Shown: positions 46,417 to 56,079, numbered from the stretch's first letter. The stretch: 64,000 nucleotides of DNA from Rhodopirellula bahusiensis (GCF_002727185.1 NZ_NIZW01000026.1:25882-89881), one strand, 5' to 3'. The notes: a model not told the origin generated them from the sequence alone. Made by a program: numbers and translations.

Positions 46417-49400
46417 TTAGCGAGAGGAATCCCAACCGCGACGGAAGGCTTCGAAGGCATCTCGGACGGCGGCGGGAGCTTGTCGGCGGTTGCCGCTGTC
46501 TTGCAGCCCTCGCTGGCCGTCTTGTTCGCCCGGAGCGGATTGGGAACGCATCGTCTTGGGAGCTCGCATACCGAGACTTCGCAAAGCCTCCTCGACGTCG
46601 GATCGGTCCAAGTTGGGGGCCGCACCCGGTTGATCGATTGGTTTGACGTTCTGCCAACGTTCGCGAAAACGTTGCAAGTCTTCGGGTGTCCATTTCAAAC
46701 GGTCGAGCAAATTCTGATCGGGGTCCTGGCGGTTTTCATCGAGGTAGTCGAGCACCATGTCGGTGGCTCGTTTGGTGTACTCCATGTCAGCGGGGTCGGC
46801 TTTGGGAAGCTCTGCCTCGGACTCACCTTCGCCACTCAAATTTCCGTTGGCCGATGAGTCGCCGGAGAAGTTTGAGGTGTCGCCCGAATTGGATTCGGAT
46901 TGCGATTGAGATCCTTCACCTTTGGAACCCGCCTTTTCTGAGCCACCAGGGGAAGCGTCGGACGACGCATTTTGGTTCGACGAATTTTGATCTCCCGTTT
47001 GATCGTTGGGGGTTCCTTGTTCCGAGCCATCGCCATTGGGTTCCGATCCATCGCCGCCGGATTGATTTGAATCACCAGCGTTTTGCGAACCGGTTTCGGC
47101 TGAGCCGTCCTCCCCGGCGTTGCCATCTTCGGATGGAAAAGTGTCATCTTGTGGTTGCCCTGGTTCTCCGTTTTGTTGTCCAGGTTCTCCGTTCGGTTGC
47201 CCTGGCTCTCCAGCTTGCTGTCCCGCTTCTCCCGTTTGAGCGTCGGATGATTCTGAACCGGTTTGACTCGCATCCGTCTCCGAGGTTTTTTCTCCCGCAT
47301 CACCGGAAGACGCATCGTCGGATGGAGATCCTTCTGATTGCGAACCTTGTGGTGAAGAACCTTCGCCGGCTTCCTTCTTACCCGATCCGTTTTCACTCGA
47401 TTGTGAATCGGTGCCAGATCCGTCTTGAGATTCTTCCGGTGAGTTCCCGTTTTGGGAGGAGCCTTCTGGCGAATTGGAATCGTCGGAGCCGTTCTGGGTT
47501 TGATTGTCGCCCTGATTGTCACCGGGTTGCTGTTCACCAGATGGTTGCTGGCCAGCGTTGTTTTCTTGTTGCTCTTTCAGGTACTCGTTGATTCGCTCGA
47601 AGGCTTCCGCGTCATCTTGGGGTGCGGATTGTGGCTGACGGGAACCACCGGATCCATCTTGGTCGCCGCCTGACTCTGGCGAGCCAGCCGAACCTTGGTC
47701 ACCGGCATCACCACTTTGCTGGCCAGTGCCTTCCTGATTGGAGTTTTGCTGACCGGGCTCTTGATTGCCTGCCGGCGAACCTTCACCGGGTTGTTGGTTG
47801 TCGCTGGGTTGACTCGTTTGGTCGGTGCTCGATCCGCTGGCTCCCGATTCACCGGTTCCTGATTCGCTTCCGTTCGATTCGTTTGCCCCTTCCGACATGG
47901 CGTTAGGATCGGTTGAGCCCTCACCGGGGTTTCCGTTTGATGATTCACCGGATTCAGAATTACCGTTTCCGTCCGAGGTCGAGTTGCCGCTCTCGCTGTC
48001 AGAGTTGGATTCGGACGAGTCGTTTTGCTCGGATTCATTGCTTGACGAGTCACCGCCTGACGAATTTCCATCAGAAGATCCCTCGCCGCCATTTTCGTTT
48101 TCGCCGGTCTGCTCTGAATTGGATTCGCCGGAGCCACTTTGGCCTTCACCGCCCTGGCCACCTTGTTCCGATTGCCCGCTCTCGCCGCTGCCACCGCCGC
48201 CTCCTGACTGGCCTTCTTCACCGTCGCCGGAACCTTCGGGCGAGCCGCCATCGTCCGGGGTTTGCCCGTCGTTGTCGTCTTGTTCTTCCGGGGTTTGTTC
48301 GTCGGGATCGCGACCGGCAACGATCTGCAAGAGGACGGGCTCGGTTCGCGTCACGCCGGGTTGAATGTTGGGGTTGTTGGCATCACTTCGATTGTCGGTG
48401 GCGATCGCGACGACCTCGACCTCGTCTCCAACCATCAAACGTGAAGCTCGCGAACCACGACGTCCGGCATTGGCCAGAATCATCCGCGATGGTCGGAAGC
48501 GATACTCAGCAATCTGATTTCCCTTCTCACCGGACTCGCTCTTCCACAACGAAGCACGAGCGATCACATCAATCCCGCGACGGATTTCGATTTCAATTTC
48601 AGACAACCCAAAGTCCACGTCCGCGGCGTGGATCTCAAACAGTTGTTGAGCGTCCAACGGAACGGGCTTGGGCGATCGTCGAGGGACCACGATGGTGATT
48701 TCAGGCGGCAGATCGCGAATCACTTCGATGGGATAGATGATCGGATCGGAATTCGTTTGTTCGGCTTGGTCCCAAACGCGAATGCGATAGCTGGTCAGTT
48801 CAACGGCTCGCGTGGCGACTTCACCGCTGCGAAGATCAAACGGCAACTCTAGGGAAGTGCCGTCGTCGCTCAGTGTCATCTCACGGGCACCCGCGGTTGC
48901 GCGGATGTCTTGGCCCATCGGTTTGGGGTTGAACTCGACGACTGCTCGGGCCACCGGACGATTGACTCGGGCTCGCAAGATCACTCGTGTTCCATCGACG
49001 CCTCGGATCGAACCACTGCGTCGAACGCGAGAGGTTTCTCCGGTGTACGCTGGTGGTTGATATTGAACCTCGGTGACACTGACAACGGGAGTGTCGCGGA
49101 TCGTCCACTCAAACGGTCCGGCGATCGCGTCGCCGGCAACGATCTCGTAGCGTTGCACTCCGGTGGCTTGATGGGAGACGTTGATCGACGCTGTATAAGC
49201 CAGTGTCGATGCGGTGCTGGTTGCTTCGTCGACTTGCATCTCGGTTGTGCGTCCGTCGGATGTATCGGTGCCGGACGTGCTGGAAGATTCTTTTGAGCTT
49301 GAATTCAACCAACGGAACTCGACTGATTCTTCTTTTCGCAGGCCACGGACGTTTGCAGAAACCTCCACCGTTCGTCCGGCCAAAATTTCGGCATCGCCAG

Positions 49401-50124
49401 GTTGAACGTCCGTGATTTGGACTCGATTGGCTGGCCGTATGTCGGCCGCGGGAGCCATCAATCTCGCGGCCGATTGCAACGCGTTCTTGGGCGATGCGAT
49501 CGCATAGATCATCAGCACGGACATCAACGCGATCGTTGCGATCCACCAACGCAGCAACCCGGTGGCTTCCTCGGGCAGCGCATCGATCGAGCGCAGTTTC
49601 GCAGCCGTGGTCGCTCCGATGGATTGGACGACTCGTTTGGAAAGGTGACCTTTGGCGGCCGAGTCACTCGCGGAGTTTTGAGCGGTCAACGTGACGTAGC
49701 TGGAGAGAGCGTGTCCCAGTTCCGGATGATCTCGCTCGAGAGCTCGCGCGGCGTAGTCAGCACGAACCGATGAACGTGTCACTGGCCAAACGGATCGCAC
49801 GACGTAGACAACCGCAGCGAGGATTGCGATGGAAGCGACAACCACGCGGCCGATCATTCCCGGCGACCAAATCCACTGGTCCATCACAACCCAGGCCAGC
49901 ATCGCGGCCATGCCCACCAGAACGCCTCGGAGGATTTGCCGTGTCAGTTCAGCTCGCCACAGCGCGGACCGAGCCGCATCGATTCGGGACTGAATCAATG
50001 TGTCGTAGGCTGGCTTCACCGAGCCCGCCGACGACCGAGTTTCGGTCCCGGTGGAAGGCTTTCGCGAAGCGGGGTTGCGGGGGGACGAAGCGACGGACAC
50101 GCGGTCTATCCAAAATGGAATCAA
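46417..50124 (-). CDS. Giant membrane protein with 500-residue Ser/Gly/Asn/Gln/Glu low-complexity region
   Basis: 1235 residues if the TTG at 50124 is used; a GTG at 50100 is an alternative. After a cytoplasmic start come two helices (GVLVGMAAMLAWVVMDQWIW, VVVASIAILAAVVYVV) and a third (WWIATIALMSVLMIYAIA). Extracytoplasmic beta-rich domains follow (about 240-600), related to the DUF4175-type proteins of Planctomycetes. Residues 605-1109 are almost wholly S, G, N, Q, E, D and P with no fixed repeat. A conserved helical C-terminus (EYTKRATDMVLDYLDENRQD) follows. Such proteins often neighbour MoxR/BatA-type genes; none is next to it here. Function unknown. Confidence 0.85.
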   Translation of the reverse strand: MIPFWIDRVSVASSPRNPASRKPSTGTETRSSAGSVKPAYDTLIQSRIDAARSALWRAELTRQILRGVLVGMAAMLAWVVMDQWIWSPGMIGRVVVASIAILAAVVYVVRSVWPVTRSSVRADYAARALERDHPELGHALSSYVTLTAQNSASDSAAKGHLSKRVVQSIGATTAAKLRSIDALPEEATGLLRWWIATIALMSVLMIYAIASPKNALQSAARLMAPAADIRPANRVQITDVQPGDAEILAGRTVEVSANVRGLRKEESVEFRWLNSSSKESSSTSGTDTSDGRTTEMQVDEATSTASTLAYTASINVSHQATGVQRYEIVAGDAIAGPFEWTIRDTPVVSVTEVQYQPPAYTGETSRVRRSGSIRGVDGTRVILRARVNRPVARAVVEFNPKPMGQDIRATAGAREMTLSDDGTSLELPFDLRSGEVATRAVELTSYRIRVWDQAEQTNSDPIIYPIEVIRDLPPEITIVVPRRSPKPVPLDAQQLFEIHAADVDFGLSEIEIEIRRGIDVIARASLWKSESGEKGNQIAEYRFRPSRMILANAGRRGSRASRLMVGDEVEVVAIATDNRSDANNPNIQPGVTRTEPVLLQIVAGRDPDEQTPEEQDDNDGQTPDDGGSPEGSGDGEEGQSGGGGGSGESGQSEQGGQGGEGQSGSGESNSEQTGENENGGEGSSDGNSSGGDSSSNESEQNDSSESNSDSESGNSTSDGNGNSESGESSNGNPGEGSTDPNAMSEGANESNGSESGTGESGASGSSTDQTSQPSDNQQPGEGSPAGNQEPGQQNSNQEGTGQQSGDAGDQGSAGSPESGGDQDGSGGSRQPQSAPQDDAEAFERINEYLKEQQENNAGQQPSGEQQPGDNQGDNQTQNGSDDSNSPEGSSQNGNSPEESQDGSGTDSQSSENGSGKKEAGEGSSPQGSQSEGSPSDDASSGDAGEKTSETDASQTGSESSDAQTGEAGQQAGEPGQPNGEPGQQNGEPGQPQDDTFPSEDGNAGEDGSAETGSQNAGDSNQSGGDGSEPNGDGSEQGTPNDQTGDQNSSNQNASSDASPGGSEKAGSKGEGSQSQSESNSGDTSNFSGDSSANGNLSGEGESEAELPKADPADMEYTKRATDMVLDYLDENRQDPDQNLLDRLKWTPEDLQRFRERWQNVKPIDQPGAAPNLDRSDVEEALRSLGMRAPKTMRSQSAPGEQDGQRGLQDSGNRRQAPAAVRDAFEAFRRGWDSSR

Positions 50125-50644
50125 TCAGACGCCGCAACCTGCCGATGGCGACGAGAACAATGGCACTCCAAACGGAGCCTTTCGAAACACTCTCATTCTA
50201 TTTGATCGGCGATCCGATCACCTTGGAAGCATCTTCCCCGCCAAGAGAAACATTTGTTCGCCCCGGCGCTGTATGTTATTTGGACGAAGAAAGTTCGGTT
50301 CATCCGCCTTGATTGGGTGAGTCGAATCGCTCCAATCGGGGCGGCTTCGTCCGTTTACAACGATTTCTCGGGCTTCTGTTTCAGTACACCTGGCAGTTTC
50401 GCTGGAGAAACGTTTTCAGTGAACGGCCGCCGTGAACATATTGGGGGACTTCTTGACGACTTGGATCGACGGCTCACTTTGCTGGCCGAAGATCTTCGAT
50501 TTGTTGTCGGCCGTTTTCAGTCGACTTTCCGATCCTGCTGCGTTGGGGCAAGATACAGACGGCGATTCGTGAGATTGACTCCGTTTTCAGTCTGACGCGG
50601 CACGAATTTCAACCTCAACCTTTTCCACCTATTCCAAATCGGCC
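50125..50644. other. Intergenic region between divergent genes
   Basis: About 520 bases between two divergent starts. Open frames here overlap the start of the giant gene in antisense and show no motif. Both promoters must lie here; no clear operator or repeat was seen. Confidence 0.4.
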
Positions 50645-51787
50645 ATGAGATACGCTTTTCGGCTCGCAGAACTGCTTGGGCACACCCCTGATCGGCGCAA
50701 ACGCCCCGGTACGATCAAAGCGATCGTCGAACACACCGGATTGGATCGACACCAGGTTGCTTCGCTGCTCAAAAACGAAGCCAAGTACATCCCGTTGGAT
50801 GCCCTGTCGCGTTTGTGCGATTACCTGATCGATCAAGGGCACGCAACGGCGGATCAATTGCCCGGTGCCTTGTTCGCTGTCAACGCAGAAAACTTCTGGG
50901 AGCAGTTGGCTCGCCGAAGCGACATCGAAATCGTCGTCGGTGTTCGACAAGGCGAAGGCAACAACTCACCCGAAAACGCCATGGTCGTTGCCAGCGACTC
51001 GGTGTTGGTTGGCGAATTGCTCAACGGCATCTCGACCTTGGGCGGTGTGGCCAAACACATCGGCGAAGGCCCCGAGTCCAACGCAACGACATCGGTGCCG
51101 ATGCCCGATCGCATTCAGCAATCGTTGGTGTGGAGCCCCGGCCAAGTCACGTTGGAAGACGCTCGAGCTCGTGCGACGGAAGTCTTCGAAGGATTCACCG
51201 AAGCCCAAGGCGACCGCGGAATGGTTTGCATCGGCAGCGTGAAGAGCAACCCAGCCGTCGAGCTGTTGTTCTCCGACGCGTTCGGATGCACTCCGTTTGT
51301 GACCGAAGACGACGTCGACGATGTGTCGGCTCGCAGTTGCCCGTTCTTCCTTCGCTATCGTGACAGCGATCCGAAACCGGGTGCCGCTTCGGCTGGGATG
51401 CGTCTGAGCAAGAACATGGACGCACCGGAACCTGGCTTCTACTACGAAAAAGACGACGGCACTTGGGAGTACGCTGGCGGACAAGGCAAAGACACCGCAT
51501 TGGTGTTCTACCTGTTCCACGAAGCCCTCGGTCGCCTGGACATGGTGCTCAGCGGTTTCTCAGGCCGAGCCACTCGCTTGTTGGCCAAGACGCTGGCAAT
51601 CCGCGGCGAAGAATTCTGGCCACCCGTCTATCACGAAGCGGGCGTCCAAGTCGGTGCGTTCTTGGTTCAGTACGACGACGCGGAATCCAAACCCAGCCGC
51701 GACGATTTGCTCTACAACACCGGCGGAGCTGCCAAGATCATGCCTCTGTCCCGCGAAGCGATCGCACGCCGAATGGCTCGCCGCTAG
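50645..51787 (+). CDS. Conserved planctomycete protein with N-terminal helix-turn-helix
   Basis: 380 residues. Residues 1-75 (MRYAFRLAELLGHTPDRRKR, then GLDRHQVASLLKNEAKYIPLDALSRLCDYLI) form an XRE-like helix-turn-helix. The remaining 300 residues are a well-ordered alpha/beta domain (EIVVGVRQGEGNNSPENAMVVASD, MVCIGSVKSNPAVELLFSDAFG). It ends with RLLAKTLAIRGEEFWPPVYHE. This reads like a ligand-sensing or repressor-like domain fused to a DNA-binding domain. I do not know a named family; a transcription regulator is the simplest reading. Confidence 0.72.
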   Translation: MRYAFRLAELLGHTPDRRKRPGTIKAIVEHTGLDRHQVASLLKNEAKYIPLDALSRLCDYLIDQGHATADQLPGALFAVNAENFWEQLARRSDIEIVVGVRQGEGNNSPENAMVVASDSVLVGELLNGISTLGGVAKHIGEGPESNATTSVPMPDRIQQSLVWSPGQVTLEDARARATEVFEGFTEAQGDRGMVCIGSVKSNPAVELLFSDAFGCTPFVTEDDVDDVSARSCPFFLRYRDSDPKPGAASAGMRLSKNMDAPEPGFYYEKDDGTWEYAGGQGKDTALVFYLFHEALGRLDMVLSGFSGRATRLLAKTLAIRGEEFWPPVYHEAGVQVGAFLVQYDDAESKPSRDDLLYNTGGAAKIMPLSREAIARRMARR

Positions 51788-51799
51788 GACGAACAGAAC

Positions 51800-51865
51800 C
51801 CGTACGATGGACTTCCAAGTCCGTCGTGCTGGCGTCTTCGACGGGCTAGGAAGCCCGTCGTACGG
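51800..51865. repeat. Imperfect long inverted repeat after the HTH gene
   Basis: Left arm 51800-51826 and right arm 51839-51865 are complementary at about 22 of 27 positions (cgtacgatggacttcc versus ggaagcccgtcgtacg). The hairpin lies 13 bases after the stop and could terminate transcription; its 'aagtccgtcg' wording is a widespread planctomycete repeat type. The remaining 300 bases up to asd show nothing further. Confidence 0.6.
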
Positions 51866-52167
51866 ATTTTGACGCCCGTCGAGGGGTGTTCTTCGTCCAA
51901 GGAAACGATCGGCCGCGAACCTGAAAGCGGGTGCGGGTGTCTCCGGGGCGACTCGGGCTTTTTTAGCTCACCAGCTTTTTCAACTTGCCGGGTGCTGTTT
52001 CCCGTTGCGTTTGCGTCTGGAAAGACCAAACTGGTGGCACGAAAACCGCTGCCGGGAACTCACGTTCCGCCCGATCGCGAATCGAACGCGTTTCGGGACG
52101 TGATGAATCGCTGGCGGCTGAAGACTCGTTTCCCTCCCCACTTTGTTTCTCCGTCTCCTGACCACTC

Positions 52168-53187
52168 ATGTTTGATTGCGTTGCACTCGTCGGTGCCACT
52201 GGTGCCGTTGGCCGAATCGTTCTGGACCAGCTCCACGCTCGCAAGTTCCCCATGCGGAAACTGCGTTTGCTCGCCTCGGCTCGCAGCGCCGGCACCCAAG
52301 TTCGTTACGGCGACGAAATGCTGACCGTCGAGCTGATGGAACCGTCGGCCTTTGAAGGAGTCGATCTGGTCATCGCCAGCACACCCGATGAGGTCTCCGC
52401 TGAGTTCACGCCTTGGGCGGTCAAAGCCGGCGCGATTGTGGTCGACGAGAGTGCGTATTGGCGGATGGACCCAACCGTCCCGTTGATCGTTCCCGAAGTG
52501 AACCCCGAAGCGGTCGATGGTCACCAAGGCGTCATCGCCAGCCCCAACTGCAGCACGACTCAGATGGTCGTTGCACTCGCTCCGCTGCACAAAGCCGTTG
52601 GCATCCGCCGGGTCATCGTCAGCACCTACCAAGCGACCAGCGGAGCTGGCTTGGCTGGCAACGTCGAGCTCGAATCCAGCACGCGAGCCAGCCTCGACGG
52701 GCAAGCCCATTCGCCGGAAACGTTTCAGCACCCAATCGGATTCAACCTGATCCCGCAGATCGGATCGGAAAAGCATCTCGGCTACACCAGCGAAGAGATG
52801 AAGATGGTGCACGAGACTCAAAAGATTTTGGGCGACGATTCCATCCAAGTTTGCCCGACCGCTGTTCGTGTGCCTGTCGCGATCGGACACAGCGAATCGA
52901 TCTTGGTCGAAACCCGTGAGCCAATCACTGCCGCAAAAGCTCGCGAGCTTTGGGAAGCCGCTGATGGAATCACCGTGGTGGATGACTTGGATTCCAAGTC
53001 CTATCCCATGCCGCGTGATTGCGACGGCAAGGACGATGTCTTTATCGGTCGAATCCGCCAAGACATCAGCTCCGAAAACGGAATCGCGTTCTGGTGCGTC
53101 AGCGACAACCTTCGCAAAGGTGCCGCAACCAACGCCGTTCAAATCGCCGAGTTGTTGGCCAAGAAACATCTGCCCGCCGTCGGATGA
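52168..53187 (+). CDS. asd: Aspartate-semialdehyde dehydrogenase
   Basis: 339 residues. The NADP-binding start VALVGATGAVGRIVLDQL is followed by the active-site Cys-128 in ASPNCSTTQMVVAL. Further hallmarks are SGAGLAGNVELE, FNLIPQIG and the conserved VRVPVAIGHSESI. It reduces aspartyl phosphate to the semialdehyde on the way to lysine/diaminopimelate, threonine and methionine. It is complete and of normal length. A PII-like gene follows 46 bases later. Confidence 0.95.
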   Translation: MFDCVALVGATGAVGRIVLDQLHARKFPMRKLRLLASARSAGTQVRYGDEMLTVELMEPSAFEGVDLVIASTPDEVSAEFTPWAVKAGAIVVDESAYWRMDPTVPLIVPEVNPEAVDGHQGVIASPNCSTTQMVVALAPLHKAVGIRRVIVSTYQATSGAGLAGNVELESSTRASLDGQAHSPETFQHPIGFNLIPQIGSEKHLGYTSEEMKMVHETQKILGDDSIQVCPTAVRVPVAIGHSESILVETREPITAAKARELWEAADGITVVDDLDSKSYPMPRDCDGKDDVFIGRIRQDISSENGIAFWCVSDNLRKGAATNAVQIAELLAKKHLPAVG

Positions 53188-53233
53188 TGAGCTGAGCTAT
53201 CGTGTCATACCCTTCTGAATGCCGGATGCGATC

Positions 53234-53536
53234 ATGAAACAAGTCGTCACCGTCGTTTCACCGCATCTGGCCGAGAACGTTCTCGCAGCCCTTCGTCGGG
53301 CTCCGCTGGAAGGGTTGAGTGTGATGGAGGTCAAAGGCTACGGCCGCCAAAAAAGCTACCTCGATCAGTACCAAGACACCGAGTACTCCGAGGCGTTTGT
53401 GCCCAAGGTCGAGATCACACTCTGGGTCGATGACTTGCGTCTTGAAGAAGTCCTCGACAAGATTGTCGAAGTCACCCGCACCGGCCGCATCGGCGACGGC
53501 AAGATCCTGGTCATGCCAGTTGCCTCGTTCATTTGA
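53234..53536 (+). CDS. PII-family signalling protein (GlnB-like)
   Basis: 100 residues from the ATG at 53234 (MKQVVTVVSPHL), a little shorter than the usual 112. The T-loop KGYGRQKSYLDQYQDTEYSEAFVPKVEI puts a tyrosine exactly at position 51, the residue that is uridylylated in classical PII. The C-terminal GRIGDGKILVMPV binds ATP/2-oxoglutarate in relatives. The usual ammonium-transporter neighbour is missing; the gene sits after asd. It may be a PII-like variant sensing another nucleotide signal. Confidence 0.8.
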   Translation: MKQVVTVVSPHLAENVLAALRRAPLEGLSVMEVKGYGRQKSYLDQYQDTEYSEAFVPKVEITLWVDDLRLEEVLDKIVEVTRTGRIGDGKILVMPVASFI

Positions 53537-53553
53537 TCGAAGCAAGTTCGCGT

Positions 53554-53760
53554 CATAACCCGCCGCGTGAGCAAGGCCGCGCGCAACCTATCAGCGTCGT
53601 CGTCCGCAACGATTCGCTAGACGAGAACCGGGCTTAACGGCCGCCGGCTGATTGGTGCCGTGATCCTCCGTCGCCCGTAGCTGGAATCGCCAGATTTCAG
53701 ATCCCCGCTACGCCTTCGTACCTTCATCGCCTTCGCAACCCGCCGCGTTAGCAGGGCCGC
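53554..53760. repeat. Repeat cluster between PII-like gene and radC
   Basis: Two copies of the 'aacccgccgcgt(t/g)agca' family (53554-53578 and near 53737-53760) flank a cgagaaccgggcttaacggc block. The same combination makes up the tandem array at 55.3-55.9 kb. It lies between convergent genes. Confidence 0.7.
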
Positions 53761-53779
53761 GCGCAGAGCCCCGCGACCA

Positions 53780-54724
53780 TCAGCACTCCCGCAAGCTCAG
53801 GCATCGTTCCTTTGCCACAACAATATGGTCCAGCACTGAGATGCCGATCAGCTTGCCGGCCTCCGTCAATCGCTCCGTCACCGCATGATCTTCGCGGCTG
53901 GGCGTTGGGTCACCCGACGGATGGTTGTGGACCAGCAACACCGCCGCGGCCGCGTCTCGGATCGCCGGCCGGAACACTTCGCGAGGATGCACCAGCGAAC
54001 TGTCCAGCGTTCCCACGGTGATGCGATGCGTGCGAATCGGTTTGTGCTTGGTGTCCAGCGTCACGATGTGGAACTCTTCCTGCACCGCATCGCCAGCCAA
54101 GTAAGCGAACTTCTGCGCGCAGTACTCGGTCGCTTCCGTGGTGCTCGTGATTTTGACGATTTGCACCGGACGTTCGCGAGCCGCTTCGGTTGCTCGCCGG
54201 CCCAGTTCGATCCCGGCCATGATTTGGCAGTAACTGGCTTTCGTCACCGCTTTGGTGATGTGTCGCAATTCCGAAACGCTTTGTTCGCGAATCGCGTCCA
54301 GTTCCTCATCGAAGTGATTGGCCAGCTTTGTGCCTCCCGTCGTGGCCGATTCACCGACCACGCCGACGCGAATCAGGATCGCCAACAGGTCGGCGTTGGA
54401 GAGCGACGCCGCACCATCACGCAACAAACGTTCTCGCGGTCGTTCTTCTTCCGGTCGCTCTTTGACTTGATCACCATGGATCTGATCTTGGATCCATCGG
54501 TCAATCAATTGGATTGGGTCCGTGGAGGCCCATGTGTAGTGAAGTTCATCGTCGGAATGAACTCGCTCGAGCACACCGGCTCGCACCACTGCGTTGATGG
54601 TTCGTGTGACAAAGCCCGCTTGGGTTTCTTCCACCAATTCAGTGAGTTCGCTTTGGCGAAACTGAGAGTGATAGGCCAACGGGTAAAGAATGGCTTGCAA
54701 ACGTTGACGTCGGGTTTCGCTCAT
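53780..54724 (-). CDS. radC: RadC-family JAMM protein with N-terminal winged-helix extension
   Basis: 314 residues from the ATG at 54724. The RadC core begins at about 95 (EERPRERLLRDGAASLSNADLLAILIRVG). It ends with the JAMM motif HNHPSGDPTPSREDHAVTERL, the metal-binding H-x-H and Asp. Residues 1-90 are an additional helical domain (LTELVEETQAGFVTRTINAVVRAGVLERV) that reads as a winged helix, unlike E. coli RadC. The biochemical role of RadC is unclear; it is often linked with mobile DNA and recombination. Confidence 0.88.
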   Translation of the reverse strand: MSETRRQRLQAILYPLAYHSQFRQSELTELVEETQAGFVTRTINAVVRAGVLERVHSDDELHYTWASTDPIQLIDRWIQDQIHGDQVKERPEEERPRERLLRDGAASLSNADLLAILIRVGVVGESATTGGTKLANHFDEELDAIREQSVSELRHITKAVTKASYCQIMAGIELGRRATEAARERPVQIVKITSTTEATEYCAQKFAYLAGDAVQEEFHIVTLDTKHKPIRTHRITVGTLDSSLVHPREVFRPAIRDAAAAVLLVHNHPSGDPTPSREDHAVTERLTEAGKLIGISVLDHIVVAKERCLSLREC

Positions 54725-54846
54725 CGGGCAACTCTTCGACCTCGAACATCTAGGATTTCGAACACAGCGAAGATAACCTAAATTCACTCCACGCCTTTTG
54801 TTGGGCATCAATTTGACGCGCCCGCGACCTCTGTTTGTATCGCAAC

Positions 54847-55185
54847 ATGCCATCCATCTTCTCGAAAATCATCGCCAAAGAAATTCCGGCTGACATCGTC
54901 TACGAAGACGACCTGTGTCTGGCGTTTCGTGACATCGCTCCCAAAGCTCCCACGCACATCTTGGTCATTCCCAAACGCGAGATCGTGTCGCTCGCGGATT
55001 TGACGGACGAGGACCAGGAGGCCATGGGCCGCTGCGTCGTCGTCGCATCCAAAGTCGCTGCAGACGAAGGATTGGGCGACGGATATCGGTTGGTCGTCAA
55101 CACGGGCTCCGACGGCGGACAAGAAGTCCCGCACGTCCACTTTCACCTGCTCGGCGGCCGCAAAATGACCTGGCCACCAGGCTGA
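54847..55185 (+). CDS. HIT-family nucleotide hydrolase (HinT-like)
   Basis: 112 residues from the ATG at 54847. The histidine triad HVHFH lies at residues 96-100, with [27 protein letters not shown] upstream as in HinT. Such proteins hydrolyse AMP-lysine or other purine phosphoramidates, and some remove AMP from lysyl-tRNA synthetase side products. Divergent from radC, then a long repeat region. Confidence 0.9.
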   Translation: MPSIFSKIIAKEIPADIVYEDDLCLAFRDIAPKAPTHILVIPKREIVSLADLTDEDQEAMGRCVVVASKVAADEGLGDGYRLVVNTGSDGGQEVPHVHFHLLGGRKMTWPPG

Positions 55186-55216
55186 GCCCCGCCCCCGCCC
55201 ATACGACTACACCAAC

Positions 55217-55281
55217 GTAGCCGGATTCGCCAAGAATTCGGACCGCACACCAACGTAGCCGGATTCGCCAAGAATTCGGAC
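55217..55281. repeat. Two direct copies of the gtagccggattcgcc repeat
   Basis: Copies at 55217-55243 and 55255-55281 are identical and 38 bases apart start to start. They belong to the family also found at 10.0, 16.5 and 30.7 kb. A further copy is at 55574-55600 inside the tandem array. Confidence 0.8.
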
Positions 55282-55295
55282 CGCACCAAAATCCC

Positions 55296-55910
55296 AACCC
55301 GCCGCGTCAGCAAGGCCGAGCGTGAGCCTGTCGGGATCGCCGTCAGCAGGATTCGCTTGACGAGAACCGGGCCTAACGGCCATCGGCTAATCAATTCAAC
55401 GGCCCGCTATCGTCATCTCGTCATAACCCGCCGCGTCAGCAAGGCGTCTTCACCGCGCGACCAGAGTAGAACATTTGTCTCAAATGTTCCGTCGAGCCCC
55501 GCTTCCATCCATGCCCCGTTGTTCCGCCGTCACCACGCGATCCCCGACGCAGAAACTGACGCCTCCTTCATCCGTAGCCGGATTCGCCAAGAATTCGGAC
55601 CGCACCAAAATCCCAACCCGCCGCGTCAGCAAGGCCGAACCTGAGCCTGTCGAGATCGCCTTCATCAGGATTCGCTGGACAAGAACCGGGCCTAACGGCC
55701 ATCGGCTAATCAATTCAGTGACCCGCTATCGTCGTTCGCTATCTCGTCCCAACCCGCCGCGTCAGCAAGGCCGAACGTGAGCCTGTCGGGATCGCCTTCA
55801 TCAGGATTCGCTTGACGAGAACCGGGCCTAACGGCCATCGGCTAATCAATTCAACGACCCGCTATCGTCGTTCTCCATCACGTCATAACCCGCCGCGTCA
55901 GCAAGGCAAC
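55296..55910. repeat. Tandem array of a roughly 130-base intergenic repeat
   Basis: Units begin with aacccgccgcgtcagcaagg at 55296, 55425, 55615, 55751 and 55887. The longer units continue with a gagcctgtcgggatcgcc block, gacgagaaccgggcctaacg, and a cggctaatcaattcaacg..cgctatcgtc block. Period is 129-136 bases except for the second unit, whose tail is replaced by unrelated sequence (55446-55573). The array fills most of an 890-base gap and shows no protein-coding frame. Confidence 0.85.
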
Positions 55911-56079
55911 TCCCGCCAACTTGACCCTTTTTCCAGCCACTTCTCAATTCTTCCCTCGCTCACATTCAATTTGGGTGGAGTTTGCCGGCTAAGGTGCCGA
56001 TGACGAAACAAGGCGATTCATTCAAGTCGAATGCGTCGTTCATTTGTCCTCCCACCTGTTCGAGACACGGATCGTCCCG

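Noticed and set aside
46480..49773. Many long plus-strand frames over the giant low-complexity gene
   Set aside because: Repetitive Ser/Gly/Asp/Glu codons leave other frames open; the products are Arg/His/Pro- or Pro/Ser-rich with no motifs.
49770..50312. 180-codon plus-strand gene over the start of the giant gene
   Set aside because: It overlaps the membrane-helix coding region in antisense and has an Arg-rich composition without motifs.
55296..55910. CRISPR array
   Set aside because: The repeat unit is about 130 bases without regular unique spacers, and no cas genes are present.
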